Positions 1 through 10,914 of a DNA stretch of 43,422 bases are shown here, piece after piece. The first letter of the stretch is position 1, and each line of letters opens with the position of its first letter. Under the pieces are notes generated by a model that was not told the DNA's origin, did not search any database, and saw only the letters and a list, made by a program, of their open reading frames with translations. The DNA comes from Cryoendolithus antarcticus (Eukaryota; Ascomycota; Dothideomycetes; Cladosporiales; Cladosporiaceae): positions 1 to 43,422 of the forward strand of contig NAJO01000099.1 of assembly GCA_002077065.1 (NCBI GenBank), written 5' to 3'. The position numbers and the translations under genes were made by a program.

Positions 1-1240
1 ATGCTTCTCCTCGGCCGATGTCATGGAGGTTATGCAGGTGGTATCGATTGCATGTTGCGACCATCATTAACGAATCGGACGTCACGCTGAAGCATCTGAA
101 AATATTGGGACGGAACTCGCCGTGGGCCGTGGCTTCTTCCGCGATATCGCCGATTCACCCGTAGATATTGACTTTGACCTCTCGCGACGCAATTCGATGC
201 GGAGTGCTGCCCGGCTTCCCCTAAACTCGTCTACAGCCTTTTGTGCAATCAACCATACTTTCTTGGCCAAGGGCGGGCACTGCTTTGGGTTGTTGCCGAG
301 GTGGCACGGGCACGGAAGCTTGCATAATTTGACCTCTGAATGTCGACTCAGATCACTATCGACAAGATTGCGCGGGCAATACTACGTTCTCCTCAAGGTC
401 AATGCGACTACCACCCACTATCTGCGAGCTGTAGAACGTTTCTCCATTCTCGAAAGACTGGGACATGCGCTCACGCCCACTCGCGTCCATGGACCAATGG
501 CATCAGGTCGCTGTCCGCTGCAGTCGACTGGACAATTTTTTCCAGTCTCTTCGAACCGCGGCACTCGCTCCACTACACTACGTAGACACTATCTGCAAGA
601 TGCGTGACCAGTGCAGCAATCGATTGATCATCACTGATATTGAAACACAACGATATGCGCGCTTGCGCACTTTGGGCATGCAGTCATGGGTATGTCATCC
701 ACATGACCTCTCCATAACTTAGCTGAGTCTCCACAGCTGACACGCAGCGCAACTGTAAGCGAGAGCTGGGGTCAAGTGGATCCTGATAGGCCTGGGGACA
801 CCTCGTTCACAAACGAGCACCATGTACAGTAGCCACACTGTTGGGCCCATCCTGGAAACCCAAATGCGAGATCAGAACAATAGGCACATCCGCGGCACAT
901 CCGTGTATGACAGATCATCGCCAGTCTGCCCATGACAATGCATGACAGCGGACTCAAGTGCTAACGTGCCGCGCCTCGATCCCCTGCATGAGAGTTCATG
1001 CAGTCTCGATAGTGCATCTGCCATGGTTCATCGACTGGCACCGGACGTAGGTTCGGACCCACAAATGTTCATGTCCCGTCGGGTAGCATCCGGAATCGAG
1101 GCGCGTGTCACGAAGGTTCGCAGATCCACCGATCGTCTGGCCCGGGGCGTCCATTGCGCCGCGTCGAGCAAGCAACCGTGCCGTAGTAGTCTAATCTCGA
1201 TCAACGCGGCTATGTCCACGGGGCGGACATAAATCTAGGC
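1..1240. other. No recognisable gene
   Basis: Several open frames of 60-160 codons lie here on both strands, but none carries a motif I recognise, none has convincing splice signals, and they overlap each other. Base composition is ordinary, with CpA and TpG present, in contrast to the next block. I see no repeat or RNA gene. Confidence 0.5.
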
Positions 1241-1827
1241 CTACACAAAATCTGTGCTCGATGAAGGCGACGACGTACGGTTCTAATAGCAATCTAGAGA
1301 TCTCGAACTCATGCGATAGGTGCTTAAACATACGTCTATACTATCTGTTTAGGTTATTAATATAACGCTCTAAAGTGTTATAATAGTCGGGCGAAGATAT
1401 CGACTTCTTAGACGAAGTCGCGCGATTTAGTACGATACTAGCTTTATATAGGCCTAGATCTATATCCGCCCTATATATATCCTACTTTCGTAGCCGGTAT
1501 TAAGTAGCTAGAGGTAGCGCTAGTAATATTATAGAGGGATCGTAACTAAGCGACATTCTAGCGGTCTATATACGGGCTTAATATAGTACGCGGTTATTTA
1601 GTTCTTTACGGGGGATTACTCCGAGAGAGACGTCCCGCTACTAGGACTAAGATAGTAGATAGCGTTTTAGCGCCGCGGAAGTAAACTAGGTAAGCCGTAG
1701 TACGCTCTCGCGCTATAGGGTACGGCGTAATCGCGTTCGTAACTAGGTAATACTTTTACTAATACACGCCTTATAGCCCGCGCTATATAGCGACCCGACT
1801 AACGAACCTAAAAGCTTAAGGTTATTC

Positions 1828-2062
1828 CGATTTCGTGCCTTAGTACCTAGAAGAATACCTTCTAATTAGATATATAAGTCGTAACGACTATCGCTTACCT
1901 ATAGGCGATAATTAACTATAGATTACGTAACCTAAAGCATCTACTTACTTACTTACTTATAAGCTAGTAATTATTCCGCGATTACCTTAGTATAGGTAAG
2001 ACGTATCCGCTTACTCGCTTACGCGTAAGCGCGTAAGAATAATAATTCTTATAGGTATATAT
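1828..2062 (+). repeat. Repeat copy A (RIP-mutated, partial)
   Basis: Copy A aligns with copy C at 2779-3135. Shared landmarks include a start around CGTGCCTTAG, a CTTCTAATT word, a GCGATTACCTTAGTA/GCGATCACCTTGGTA segment and an end at TCTTATAGGTATAT. Where the two differ, A usually has TA and C has CA or TG. A short TTAC microsatellite lies near 1944-1960. Copy A stops near 2062 and lacks the distal part seen in B and C. Confidence 0.8.
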
Positions 2063-2099
2063 TACGACCTAAGTCGTAAGTAACAAGGGTTAGAGTATT

Positions 2100-2494
2100 C
2101 TTTAGAGAGTAGAGTCGAGCTAGAGTATAGAGGGCTAGGCGAGGGATGCTAATAGATATATAAGTAGTCTAGGAGAATAATTCTAACTAGTTACTATAAA
2201 CAATAAGTTAAATACGAGAGAAGTAGAAGGTATCTCTCGCTTACTATATACCTATAAGAGTTATTACTCTTACGCGCTCACGCGTAAGCGAGTAAGCGGA
2301 TACGCCTTACCTATACTAAGGTAACCGCGAAGCGATTACTAGCTCACGAGTGAGTAAGTAAGCTAGTACGTTAGGTCACGTGATCTATAGTTAATTACTA
2401 TCTATAGGTAAGCGATAGTCGTTACGACTCGTGTATCTAATTAGAAGGTGTTTCTCTAGGTACTAAGGTACGAATCGTAATATACTTGCTTAGT
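2100..2494 (-). repeat. Repeat copy B (RIP-mutated, inverted)
   Basis: Read on the minus strand this matches copies A and C, including the CTTCTAATT word, the GGTTACCTTAGTATAGG segment and TCTTATAGGTATAT. It also matches the distal part of C: a GAGAGATA stretch, then TATTTAACTTATT, then TTATAGT. It is therefore a longer copy in inverted orientation relative to A and C. CpA and TpG are again largely replaced by TpA. Confidence 0.8.
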
Positions 2495-2778
2495 GTCGTC
2501 CTATACGTTACGAGATACCTATAATATAGATATCTTTTATTAATACGGTACTTATGTTAATTCGTGCTTAGTGTAGCTACTAAGTTATCTAAGCTAATTA
2601 AGGTTTTCTAACGCGGAGTACGGGTATATAACTCGATAAAGTTAGTATATTACTTATAATATTAGCTTTCTAATTAGGCTAATACGTAAATACCGTTATA
2701 GCTATAATGGCTTATAATGTTAATTATAAAACCTTATACTAAAGAATCTATCGAGGCTCTTTAAGAGAAGACTATTGT

Positions 2779-3135
2779 TACGATTCGTGCCTTAGAGCCC
2801 ACTAGATACTCTTCTAATTGGAACACGAAGCAGTAACGACAACCGCTTACTATGCACGCAGTAAGCAGCGCCTATCACGTAACAGGAAGTCACCCGCTCA
2901 CTCGTAAGCTAGTGATCAACTCGCGATCACCTTGGTACAGGTGAGACGCATCCGCTCACTTACTCACGCGCGAGCGCGTAAGAGTAACGACTCTTATAGG
3001 TATATAGCAATTCAGAGATATCTCCTATATCTCTCGTGTTTAACTTATTATTTATAGTGACTTCTTAGAATACGACGATCTCTATATATTAACTCTAACT
3101 ACTTATCCTTTACTTAAGACTCGACGGTGCTTCTA
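2779..3135 (+). repeat. Repeat copy C (lightly mutated)
   Basis: This is the same unit as A and B but with many intact CpA and TpG dinucleotides, for example CGATCACCTTGGTACAGG where A has CGATTACCTTAGTATAGG. It serves as a near-ancestral reference for the mutated copies. B and C form a long inverted pair with about 285 bp between them, so the arms could fold back. No open frame or terminal motif lets me assign a transposon family. Confidence 0.75.
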
Positions 3136-3143
3136 GCTCTACT

Positions 3144-3653
3144 ATGTTCCTTGCAGGCGAACCGCGTGAGACGAGGCATCTGAACAACAGCGTGTCCGAC
3201 CTCGAAATGTATTCGTGGTCAGACTTCACTCGATTGGTTTGCAACAGCTCTTCCCCTTATCAACGTGCGAGAATGGCGACCGAGTGTTCCAACGATCTTG
3301 TTCAGTCCGATTTGCTGGAACAAATACGATTATATGACCCATTGGCTAATAGGACGACTGTAGGCCGATGCCGTCATATATCATCGCCAGCTCTGCACCT
3401 ATGTACCTCTTCTGACGTATTAATTGGCTTCTCATTTTACAACGCAGACAGCAACCAACAAGGGACGCAGACCTCCCTCTACAGGTCGTTCATGGTAAGT
3501 ACGACTTTCAACACCGTGTCCAGCAGATCATGCAAATTTTCCTCGCGAAGACATCGTTATACATGGTCTCGAAAAGACAGCAGAAGTTACCTGCAGGCGG
3601 AGGAATTCTCCGCGATGAACTCCATAGAATTTCTCACTCGGTCTGACCACTAG
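3144..3653 (+). pseudogene. Possible NACHT/NLR-type NTPase relic
   Basis: An open frame of 169 codons begins right after repeat copy C. Around codons 92-118 it reads like the strand after the P-loop in fungal NACHT proteins (LIGFSFYNADSNQQGTQTSL, then YRSFM), where the family has a hydrophobic strand, a Phe/Trp pair, then Q-x-T/S-x-x-x-L-x-R-S-L. No P-loop GxxxxGKS/T or Walker B is visible. If it is a relic, the Walker A exon is lost or scrambled. The assignment rests on one short segment and could be chance. Confidence 0.3.
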
Positions 3654-3654
3654 T

Positions 3655-3990
3655 TCTCAGCGGCGGATCTCCACTCAACAAAAGTCCGCTCTCTTCCACG
3701 GTGACAACCATTCGCTGGTCCGAGCGACACAATATCTTCATACATGGCTCCAACCAGCCGTCGGGAGGCTTGCTATCCTATCACATCAGGTACGCCCGCA
3801 TCCTCGCGCTACTTCGAGTTGATGGTAATTGAGGCCGCAATACCCTTGATTGGAGGGACGAAATTAGCAGGAACGACCAATTGACATGATAAGAAGAGCA
3901 AATGGGATAATGAGAAGCCGAAACATCTAAAGCAAAGCTCCATGGTTATGCTAACGCCAGATCAGAGCTCACGCCTGTATACGCGGTCGT
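3655..3990 (+). repeat. Dispersed degenerate repeat, copy 1
   Basis: This segment is similar to 20508-20880 over its whole length. Shared islands include CTTCC(A/G)CGGTGACAA, ATGGCTCCA(A/G)CCAGCC, a GCAATAC word followed by a GGAGGGAC/GAAGGGAC word, AATTGACATGA, and a final AGCTCAC(G/A)(C/T)CTG. The second copy has an extra stretch of roughly 60 bp in the middle. No coding frame is shared, so it is either a transposon fragment or an old segmental duplication. Confidence 0.65.
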
Positions 3991-4424
3991 TGCTAATGCC
4001 CAGGCTTCACAGTGCCGAGTATTCCTCGACGACCGAGACGTAATGTGATCCTCATCATACATAGTGCAGATCCAAGACTGTACGCCAAGCAGAAGCGCGC
4101 CCTTGGTAGCGAATTATTTCCGCATACCCCAAGATTGATGCCCCAAGGTTGAGGCCGAACGGAAGACCGGGCGTCAGTATACGTCTTTGTAAGGAGGAAT
4201 CTTATTAGTGTCAGTTGCTAGAATGGACGATCGACAGGACAGTTTGCGCAAAACTGTGGGAGTACTATTGCGGGATGATTTGACAGCGCAGGCTGCTGCG
4301 CCGAAGAGCTTGAGTCTCTGCGTCGAGGACTTCGCCGCTACGCGCGTGCAGACACTTTGGATCTCTGCAGCAGACGGCGACATGTGTGCAGTTCTATGTC
4401 TGTGCCCAAGCCGACATAGCTACA

Positions 4425-5212
4425 TCTCAAAGATTGGGATCTCGAACCATGAAGAGCTGTCTTCGGTGAAGTCGGCACTTTTGATTAAGGCAGAGAGTTT
4501 GCCTTCGAACTGCCCTCTGCCTTTGTTGCCATAATCATAATGGCCTTTGGGCTTCGGACGTCAAGATCGAGCAGTATAGTGACAAGGGGGTGGAGGCTGT
4601 TGATCTCGTCTATACACATCGGTGCGATTACCAATCCGTTCGTTCGCTTCTTCAGGACTTGTGGCCAAGATAGGTCCCAGTATAACGGCTCGAACCGGGC
4701 TGTGGTCGAAATTGCTTGTTTACCCTCCGTGATGTTAGCCTCGACCAACTCGACCGTCTTGGGCAGATCGGTAAGGATGATATCGCAGTCAGAAACGCGT
4801 TGTGCCTTCAAGCTAGATTACGTAGACCGCAGACGGACCGACAGCCAGATAAAAGTTTCGAAAGATACTGTCACCCGAGTCTGGTGTCATAGTCACTTGC
4901 GCGGTGCCATTTATATCATCGAGGCTTTAGTACGCTTTAGCACGCTTTTGGACTCACCCGCGGTACATATCCAGCATTTAGCTTCGTAGCTTGCTCATAG
5001 CGATGCATAAGATGTGTGATTGTGCTCTCTCGCAAATCTGGATGGTCGGAGCTGAGCAGACGAAGAAGGATACTGTCGCTGATGAAGTGGATAATTAGTT
5101 TGGGCTTCCAGGAGGTAAAGCAGATTGTTTCACAGGACGCGAAACACGACAATATTCCAAGTAGAATCGAGTATGTAGCTTGGTGTATGTTGAATTGTAA
5201 TTGCCTTTTCAT
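4425..5212 (-). pseudogene. Methyltransf_16 (lysine methyltransferase-like) relic
   Basis: Two minus-strand pieces together resemble a fungal Methyltransf_16 protein, a family of SAM-dependent methyltransferases that modify lysines or small molecules. The upstream piece (4937-5212) carries HPDLRE...THLMHRYEQATKLN, typical of the N-terminal part. The downstream piece (4485-4811) has CDIILTDLPKTVELVEANI, the post-I strand and helix with the conserved T-D-L-P, followed by PLYWDLSWPQVLKK and LHPLVTILLDLDVRSPKAI. Between them the glycine-rich SAM-binding motif (E-L-G-A-G-x-G) is missing. After 4485 the match continues in another frame (ALIKSADFTEDSSSWFEIPIF). The gene is broken by at least two frame changes or deletions and is surely non-functional as read. 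Confidence 0.5.
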
Positions 5213-5470
5213 TCTTCATAAAAGTTGCCTTACTCTCGAGGCTTGTCATTAGACACTCCGGGATCTCATGTTCACCAGCCATACCTTGCGCTGCTGACGT
5301 CCACCCGCACCGCTCGCTCGAATGCAGCATGCGTAGAAGTAAACATATACGCCCAGGGTCGGCATTATACCGGCGTTTCCAGACTTATCGCCAGTGTTCA
5401 TGACGCGAGGCGGAAGCGCGAACGCTCATGATCGATGCCGATCGTCCATGTCGAAGCAAGGCTTGACATG

Positions 5471-5747
5471 CTATATCGTGCCCATGATGAATTCGCTGAA
5501 TTCCATATCCATTTCTGGGTCTAGCGAACTGAAGTCGTGCATGCTATCGCCGAACTCGTTGGGGGTATTGTTGCGGATATAACGTGATCGGGAGCGACCC
5601 GAAGCTAGCATCATAGCCTGTTGACATTTGTTCGTACTGACCGCTTGCCATGATGTTCTTAAGCTGCGATAGGCTCTGCACCATGCCTGGCGCCCGCATC
5701 ACATACCTTGACTGCACGTTCACTTTGGGATGGCTCAGATATGGCAT
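5471..5747 (-). pseudogene. C-terminal fragment of a fungal transcription factor (relic)
   Basis: On the minus strand an open frame reads SQLKNIMASGQYEQMSTGYD, then ASFGSLPITLYPQQYPQ. A +1 frame change leads into TPNEFGDSMHDFSSLDPEMD and MEFSEFIMGTI, ending at a stop at 5471-5473. The acidic, Met/Phe-rich end is typical of the last residues of fungal regulators. I do not recognise the family. No DNA-binding domain is visible upstream on the same strand. The frame change inside YPQQYPQ suggests a pseudogene. Confidence 0.4.
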
Positions 5748-8700
5748 TGATCATTCCACTTAGCGGAATAGTGAATCATCACAGAGTGGCGACCGCGGCG
5801 CTGCTTGGTAGGGCTGTCATTGCCATGTGACCGGGTTTTGCCATGGCGGGGTGGAGGTCGCACTCACAAAGGTAAGAATCTTCCAGAACTCCGTTCTGAA
5901 CAGCGCGGGTGTGCCGTGAGACGTAGTCCGCGGGTGGCCATGCTCGCTGTGCTCCGGTTCTGAGCTGCGTGTTTCTTGTCGATGGACGTGACTAGCACCA
6001 TCGGCCAGTAATCTGGACTGTAATCTTTGACTGCCCTCTTAGAACACTTCGATCCCGCCGCTACCATCAGCTTTCGATCTCTCAGGTGAACGGAGAGTAA
6101 GACGTCGTGTGTTTAAAGGGTGACCGTTCGCTTCTGACAATGCTGCACCAGTCCAGGCATGCGCACCATTCAGACACTGGTACATTCCTTGTAACGCAGT
6201 GACCAGCTGACCTTGTTGCTACTCGAGAATTCTGACCTAGCCTCTGGAATATACCTTGCCATAACTCTTCTTTCGCTCGCTGTGAAACGTGTAGTAACTA
6301 TGACCAATAACGTTGGGCGAATCATTTCTAGCCAAACACCCATATTGCATTGTCTACTCTACACCGGCTACAGGGTGAGGTGCCATTGCCCCCTTTTCTT
6401 CAGACGACACCGATCACAAGCTTTGCAGGCGCGTTTGCGAATGTCGGGCACCGAGTCCTGTGAATCTATTGACACTGAAGAGGCCATTTTGACCGCTGGT
6501 GACAATGGTGCCGGATTTATCGCAGGAGATTGCCTAGAGAGTCCTATATAAAGGTGGTGCGTCTATGGCTGCTCGAGCATGGGAAGCAAGTCGCAAAAGC
6601 AAAGGTGGGCACCTATTCACGAGAGACAATCAAAACTCGTGAATCTTAATTATTTAGTCAATCGTCCAGGATGTCTAGATACTAAAGAAGATGGATTCTG
6701 TAAATGTAGGGAGAGGGATGAGAAGATCATATATGTAACGACCACACTAGCAGCAGACCCCCAAGCCACACGCAACCTAAATGACATCATTCTTCGGGAG
6801 AAATTTGTAATTGCAGTCCGAGGGATTTCTGGGTCTGTCAAACCAGTGATCCGTCTGCAGACGGCGGAGGCACGAACACGGCGGCACGTCGCTAAGCGGT
6901 AAGCGAGGGCTTTACCGTGCTGTGAGCCTCGCACTAAATGCATAGGGTTGACGTGGTGTGATCGTACCCTGATTTCGCCCGATGCCCGTTATGGAACCTG
7001 GGCAACCCCATTCTATCGCAACCGCATCGCCCTCCATGTCACGTTCGAGGGAGGCTTTGCTACCACTCAGCTATTGCAGATCAACGTTGCCCTGTGGTTG
7101 CTTCTGAGAGCCTAAAATGCAACGTGGCTGGAACTACTATGATCTGAGGCTGGTAATACGCAAGCATATTCAGCTGCCTCCGTGGCAGAAAGAACCCCCT
7201 CGATAGTAGGGTTACCTCATTACTACCTTTGCGTACTGATTGGAATTGGTAGGCTGCCACTTTCGCTTCCTTAATGAAGCAGGCTCAGAACAAGGATCCA
7301 CTTTCGCCTCACCAGCACAACACTCTCCTGGGCTCTCTTGGATAGACGGCCTGACATTGCTCACGACCCCCCTTGGCGCTATTGGATACCATAGGGCTGA
7401 CGACGCATCTTGGACGTCGCCAGACGCCCACACACTTCTTGGGAGTCCGACATCAGCGACGACGGTAGTCCTCCGTCTGATCATCAAGGGTGTTGCATCT
7501 CTCGCCGTGTACAGTCGCCGCATTTCAGCACATCAACTAATCCCGATCGATTCGGCAGGCAGCGTCATTGAATGTAGTGTAATCCTCCCGTAGTCCTTGT
7601 AAGAGCTTTCTTGCAGTAGGTAGGTCGCAGGGCCAAGATGCTCGCGCAGCGACACCACTCTGGACCTCGGATCGCGTCTCATCAATGCACCGCTCACCAC
7701 TTCCGTCCAAATGACTTCGCTAGAGATAATTTGTCAGCTGCAGAGTTTATATCAAGTGCAAATTCGTACAGAATTTCGGTCTTCCAGGGCACATCGAGAG
7801 GTTATGTGCAGTCATGGCAACGCTGCAACTCCGCTAGATTCGTAACAAGCATCTCAAATATCCCCGAACTACCTGTACCAGCCGCACCGGACCGCACCCC
7901 ATTGCTTCTTACCATCTCTTGTTGACGCTAGTGGCGCCGACTCAGCTAGCAGTCTGAAAGCATGCGCGATGGGAAGGAACGGAGGAAGCTGGCTGCCTTG
8001 CGATGATCACGCGGCAGCAATGTGGCATCCTGCGCGGTGAAGTAGATCCCGCGCTCAGCAATGGCTGAAGAGGTCTAGCTGACGCGGAGAACTTTGTCTT
8101 CAGTATCTCAGTGACAATAAGCTATCTTACTGTCTACGACCATAAAGTCAACGAGTGGGCCAGTAAGATGTGTATTGTACAAATCGGGGTTCGCACTAAC
8201 ATCAAAACATCACTTAGTGTGCTAGTCTGGCGACTCGAGCGCGACGGAGCTTTACGCGAAGATGTCGCTGCAGTGGTATAACGCGTCATGAAGCATGGTA
8301 TCAACTGTCTGATAGAGATTATACAAGTCTGTACGGAGCAGGTAGCAGGGCGTATGGGACCATCGACTCAACGGTGATCGTGGTATTTGGCCTCGGTTCA
8401 ACGTTGTGCATAGATAACGGCCCAATTATCACCTCTCCGTGCAAGGAGAGGACTCCCGTCTTGTCCAGTGTCGTCTTCTCCAGATGCTCAGATGCGTTGA
8501 CACAGCCACCATGACCTTCAAACTCTCTCGTCCGCCCTTTAGCCCCGCGGAATGCTAGCTAGCCATCACCGCGCCCAGCACAACCACTCAGAGCCTATAA
8601 CCTGCCGTCCTTCCTCCGCTTCCGCCCGGAAGCCAAGATACGTGACCAAGCCGAGGAGTCCAAAGTCCAGAAGACGGCGTTCCATTTCCCTTAGAGATAT

Positions 8701-10914
8701 GCTTGCTGCGTGACGTGTTGGCTGAATTCTGATGAAAGTAGACGAGCCAGCTTTGCATTGGGCTCGAGTACGACGCCAATCTGCGCTCGAAATGCTAGCT
8801 GGGAGAGACATGGGAGCTGTGGCCGGCTCAACGAGCGCTAGACTACGAGGGCGTGGTCGCAAAAATCTCTTAGTCAATACATCCTAAGGGCAGAGAAGGC
8901 GAGCAGTGGTATTCCTGCGTTATTAAGACGCCTGGAAAACGTCGTCGCCAGCGCTAAAGTGCCTAAGGCAGGCGAGGATATGGTATGGTGATGGTGGTGG
9001 AACTCGATGACGCGGCGATCCCGACGCTCTTCCGCAGGTTTTGCCGTAGCTTCCTCTTTCAGGCCAAAGTACCCTTTGGGCTTCGTGGGTGCGACGCAGA
9101 GACTCATAGACAGATCGATGGACCCACAATGGTCCTGCAACGGCGGCCACAACAGCAATGTCAGCATAGCTCGAGATCCATAACGCAGACCCCACGCTTT
9201 CAGTACTTGCAGCGCTCCTCACCGCCGAAATGAGCTATGGGAATATAAAGTGTTTTTCGTCGATCAATATCAGACTTCAGGACAGGAGCTGCACAAGCAC
9301 TCCTCGTCCTTGCACCGAACGTCGAACTCCAGAGATGTTGTCATGACTGATCTGCTGGATTGCTTCTCCGTGACATAAGCCAATTTTTAGTATCTACACT
9401 GGAGACGTTGTGGTTAAGATTTCTACTACGATCACATGAGAGCCTCGAGGCGCCGCTACTTTGATATCCAGATAACCAGGAACGTAGAGGAAGTGCTGTC
9501 AATTCCGACTTTCATCGCGATGAGGACGCCGGAGTTGCCAACTCAGAGCATGAAGGAGCCACAGCCAATCCAACAGCCTTCGCTAACCCCTATACCAGGA
9601 CCCACCGATCGCAGTGCGGCGGAATGGCCTAGGTCTTCCAATCGCACCGCCGCTGCTACTATTGGGCTACATGAAGAGACCGGTTTCATTACACACCTAG
9701 CACCTATCGCTGGTTCGGCACCCCTGCTGCCGCGTGAGCAATTTACTGCTTATTCCTCATTGCTTAGCGCTCCGAGTACTGCGTGAGCGATACATGATGC
9801 TAAGGCTGAAGGCAGAAAATTCAGGAAGGTCAACAAACAAGTTGCTACCTGGTGGAGGTACACGTTTTTGACGGTTGCGGAATGGACAACATGATCTATA
9901 CAGTAGTGGTGGATGGTAGAATATGGAAAGCGCTTCACGCCAGAGCCTCACTGAGCAACCTCCGCGACTCCCTGTGGAAGCAGCAGTGGAGACACTATGC
10001 TCTTGGGCACGTCGGGTGCTCTGCAACCGTCGCCGAGGTATTGCGGTACAGATATCATAAAAGCAACTCCCAGCAAAGGCCCGATTCCTAGCCCAAGTCA
10101 GACAAGTCAAATTTTGGCAATGGATTGAGCAGGAGAGGAGTTAAATGCTCAAAATGCGGTGCTAGCAAAGACAATATTCTTGCTCGTATGCTAGGTATTA
10201 GCGCCCAGGCTGCGTGATAACAAGTACATAAATTCAGTGGAGTGAATTCTCTCAGTACCGAATACTTCGGTCGATCACTATTCAATTGACTAATCTTAAG
10301 TGTGAGCATCGAGAACTTTGTTGCATGCGTCAATATCTCTCCTCCTAAACCGTCACTCAAGAACCTGCACTTTACCTTATCAACCGATGAGCCCATTTGT
10401 TATAGCAGCACATCCCTATGTATGCGATCCCGCTCTCGGGACAAGGAGGCAATTGATTAGTCTCCTGGCCCCAAGCAACACTGTGAATAGACCATGTGGA
10501 GACTGTGAGTGCGAACAGCTGGAGTTGAGGTGCATGCCCAACCTGCTACGCGAAGCTCATTACCGTCATTCACGCTGCAATGGTACTTCTTACTCAGAAG
10601 CTCGGCCTTCATAACTCCGAAGACCCAAACGCAGAAGATAAGACCACTTACGCTGAGGAGCCTCACGGGTGTACAGAATGCAACAAGTCGTGGAATGGGT
10701 ACAGCTATGCTAGACAATCTTCAACCAGGGAATCAGCCCAGATCTCCCAATTGAGCGTCAAACGCTTTGCAAACAAAACCTCGAACTCAGTTGGACGCGA
10801 ACCAAGCGTCAATGTACAACACGCGATACATTCCTGCAATATCCTCCGGCGGCTTTAGCTGTTGTATCATCTGACTCACTGCACAGTCCTCAAAGCGCTT
10901 CTGTCAGGCTTTCC
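5748..10914. other. Long stretch without a recognisable gene
   Basis: Only unconnected open frames of 60-120 codons occur here (for example 5864-6067 minus, 6213-6551 plus, 6579-6902 plus, 7240-7593 plus, 8566-8877 minus, 9436-9786 plus, 10457-10717 minus). None shows a motif I can name, and frames on opposite strands overlap. The minus frame at 5864-6067 could belong to the broken regulator downstream of it, but I cannot prove that. I see no inverted ends, no tRNA and no long repeat. Composition is balanced, without the RIP signature. Confidence 0.45.

Larger units (their letters stand above)
1240..2780. repeat. RIP-mutated repeat block
   Basis: This stretch is extremely poor in CpA and TpG and rich in TpA, while CpG is kept. 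For example, 1381-1500 and 1561-1740 contain no CpA or TpG at all. That is the signature of repeat-induced point mutation, which turns CpA into TpA on either strand. No long open frame survives. The block holds two copies of a repeat (see 1828-2062 and 2100-2494), with a less mutated copy just downstream. The original element cannot be named from what remains. Confidence 0.85.

Noticed and set aside
122..607. 161-codon frame at the left end
   Set aside because: Three overlapping frames on the same strand are open here and none has a family motif, so it is likely chance.
8975..9005. Run of five His codons on the minus strand (poly-His segment)
   Set aside because: It comes from a short TGG/TGATGG-type stretch in an open frame with no other support, so it is not evidence for a protein.
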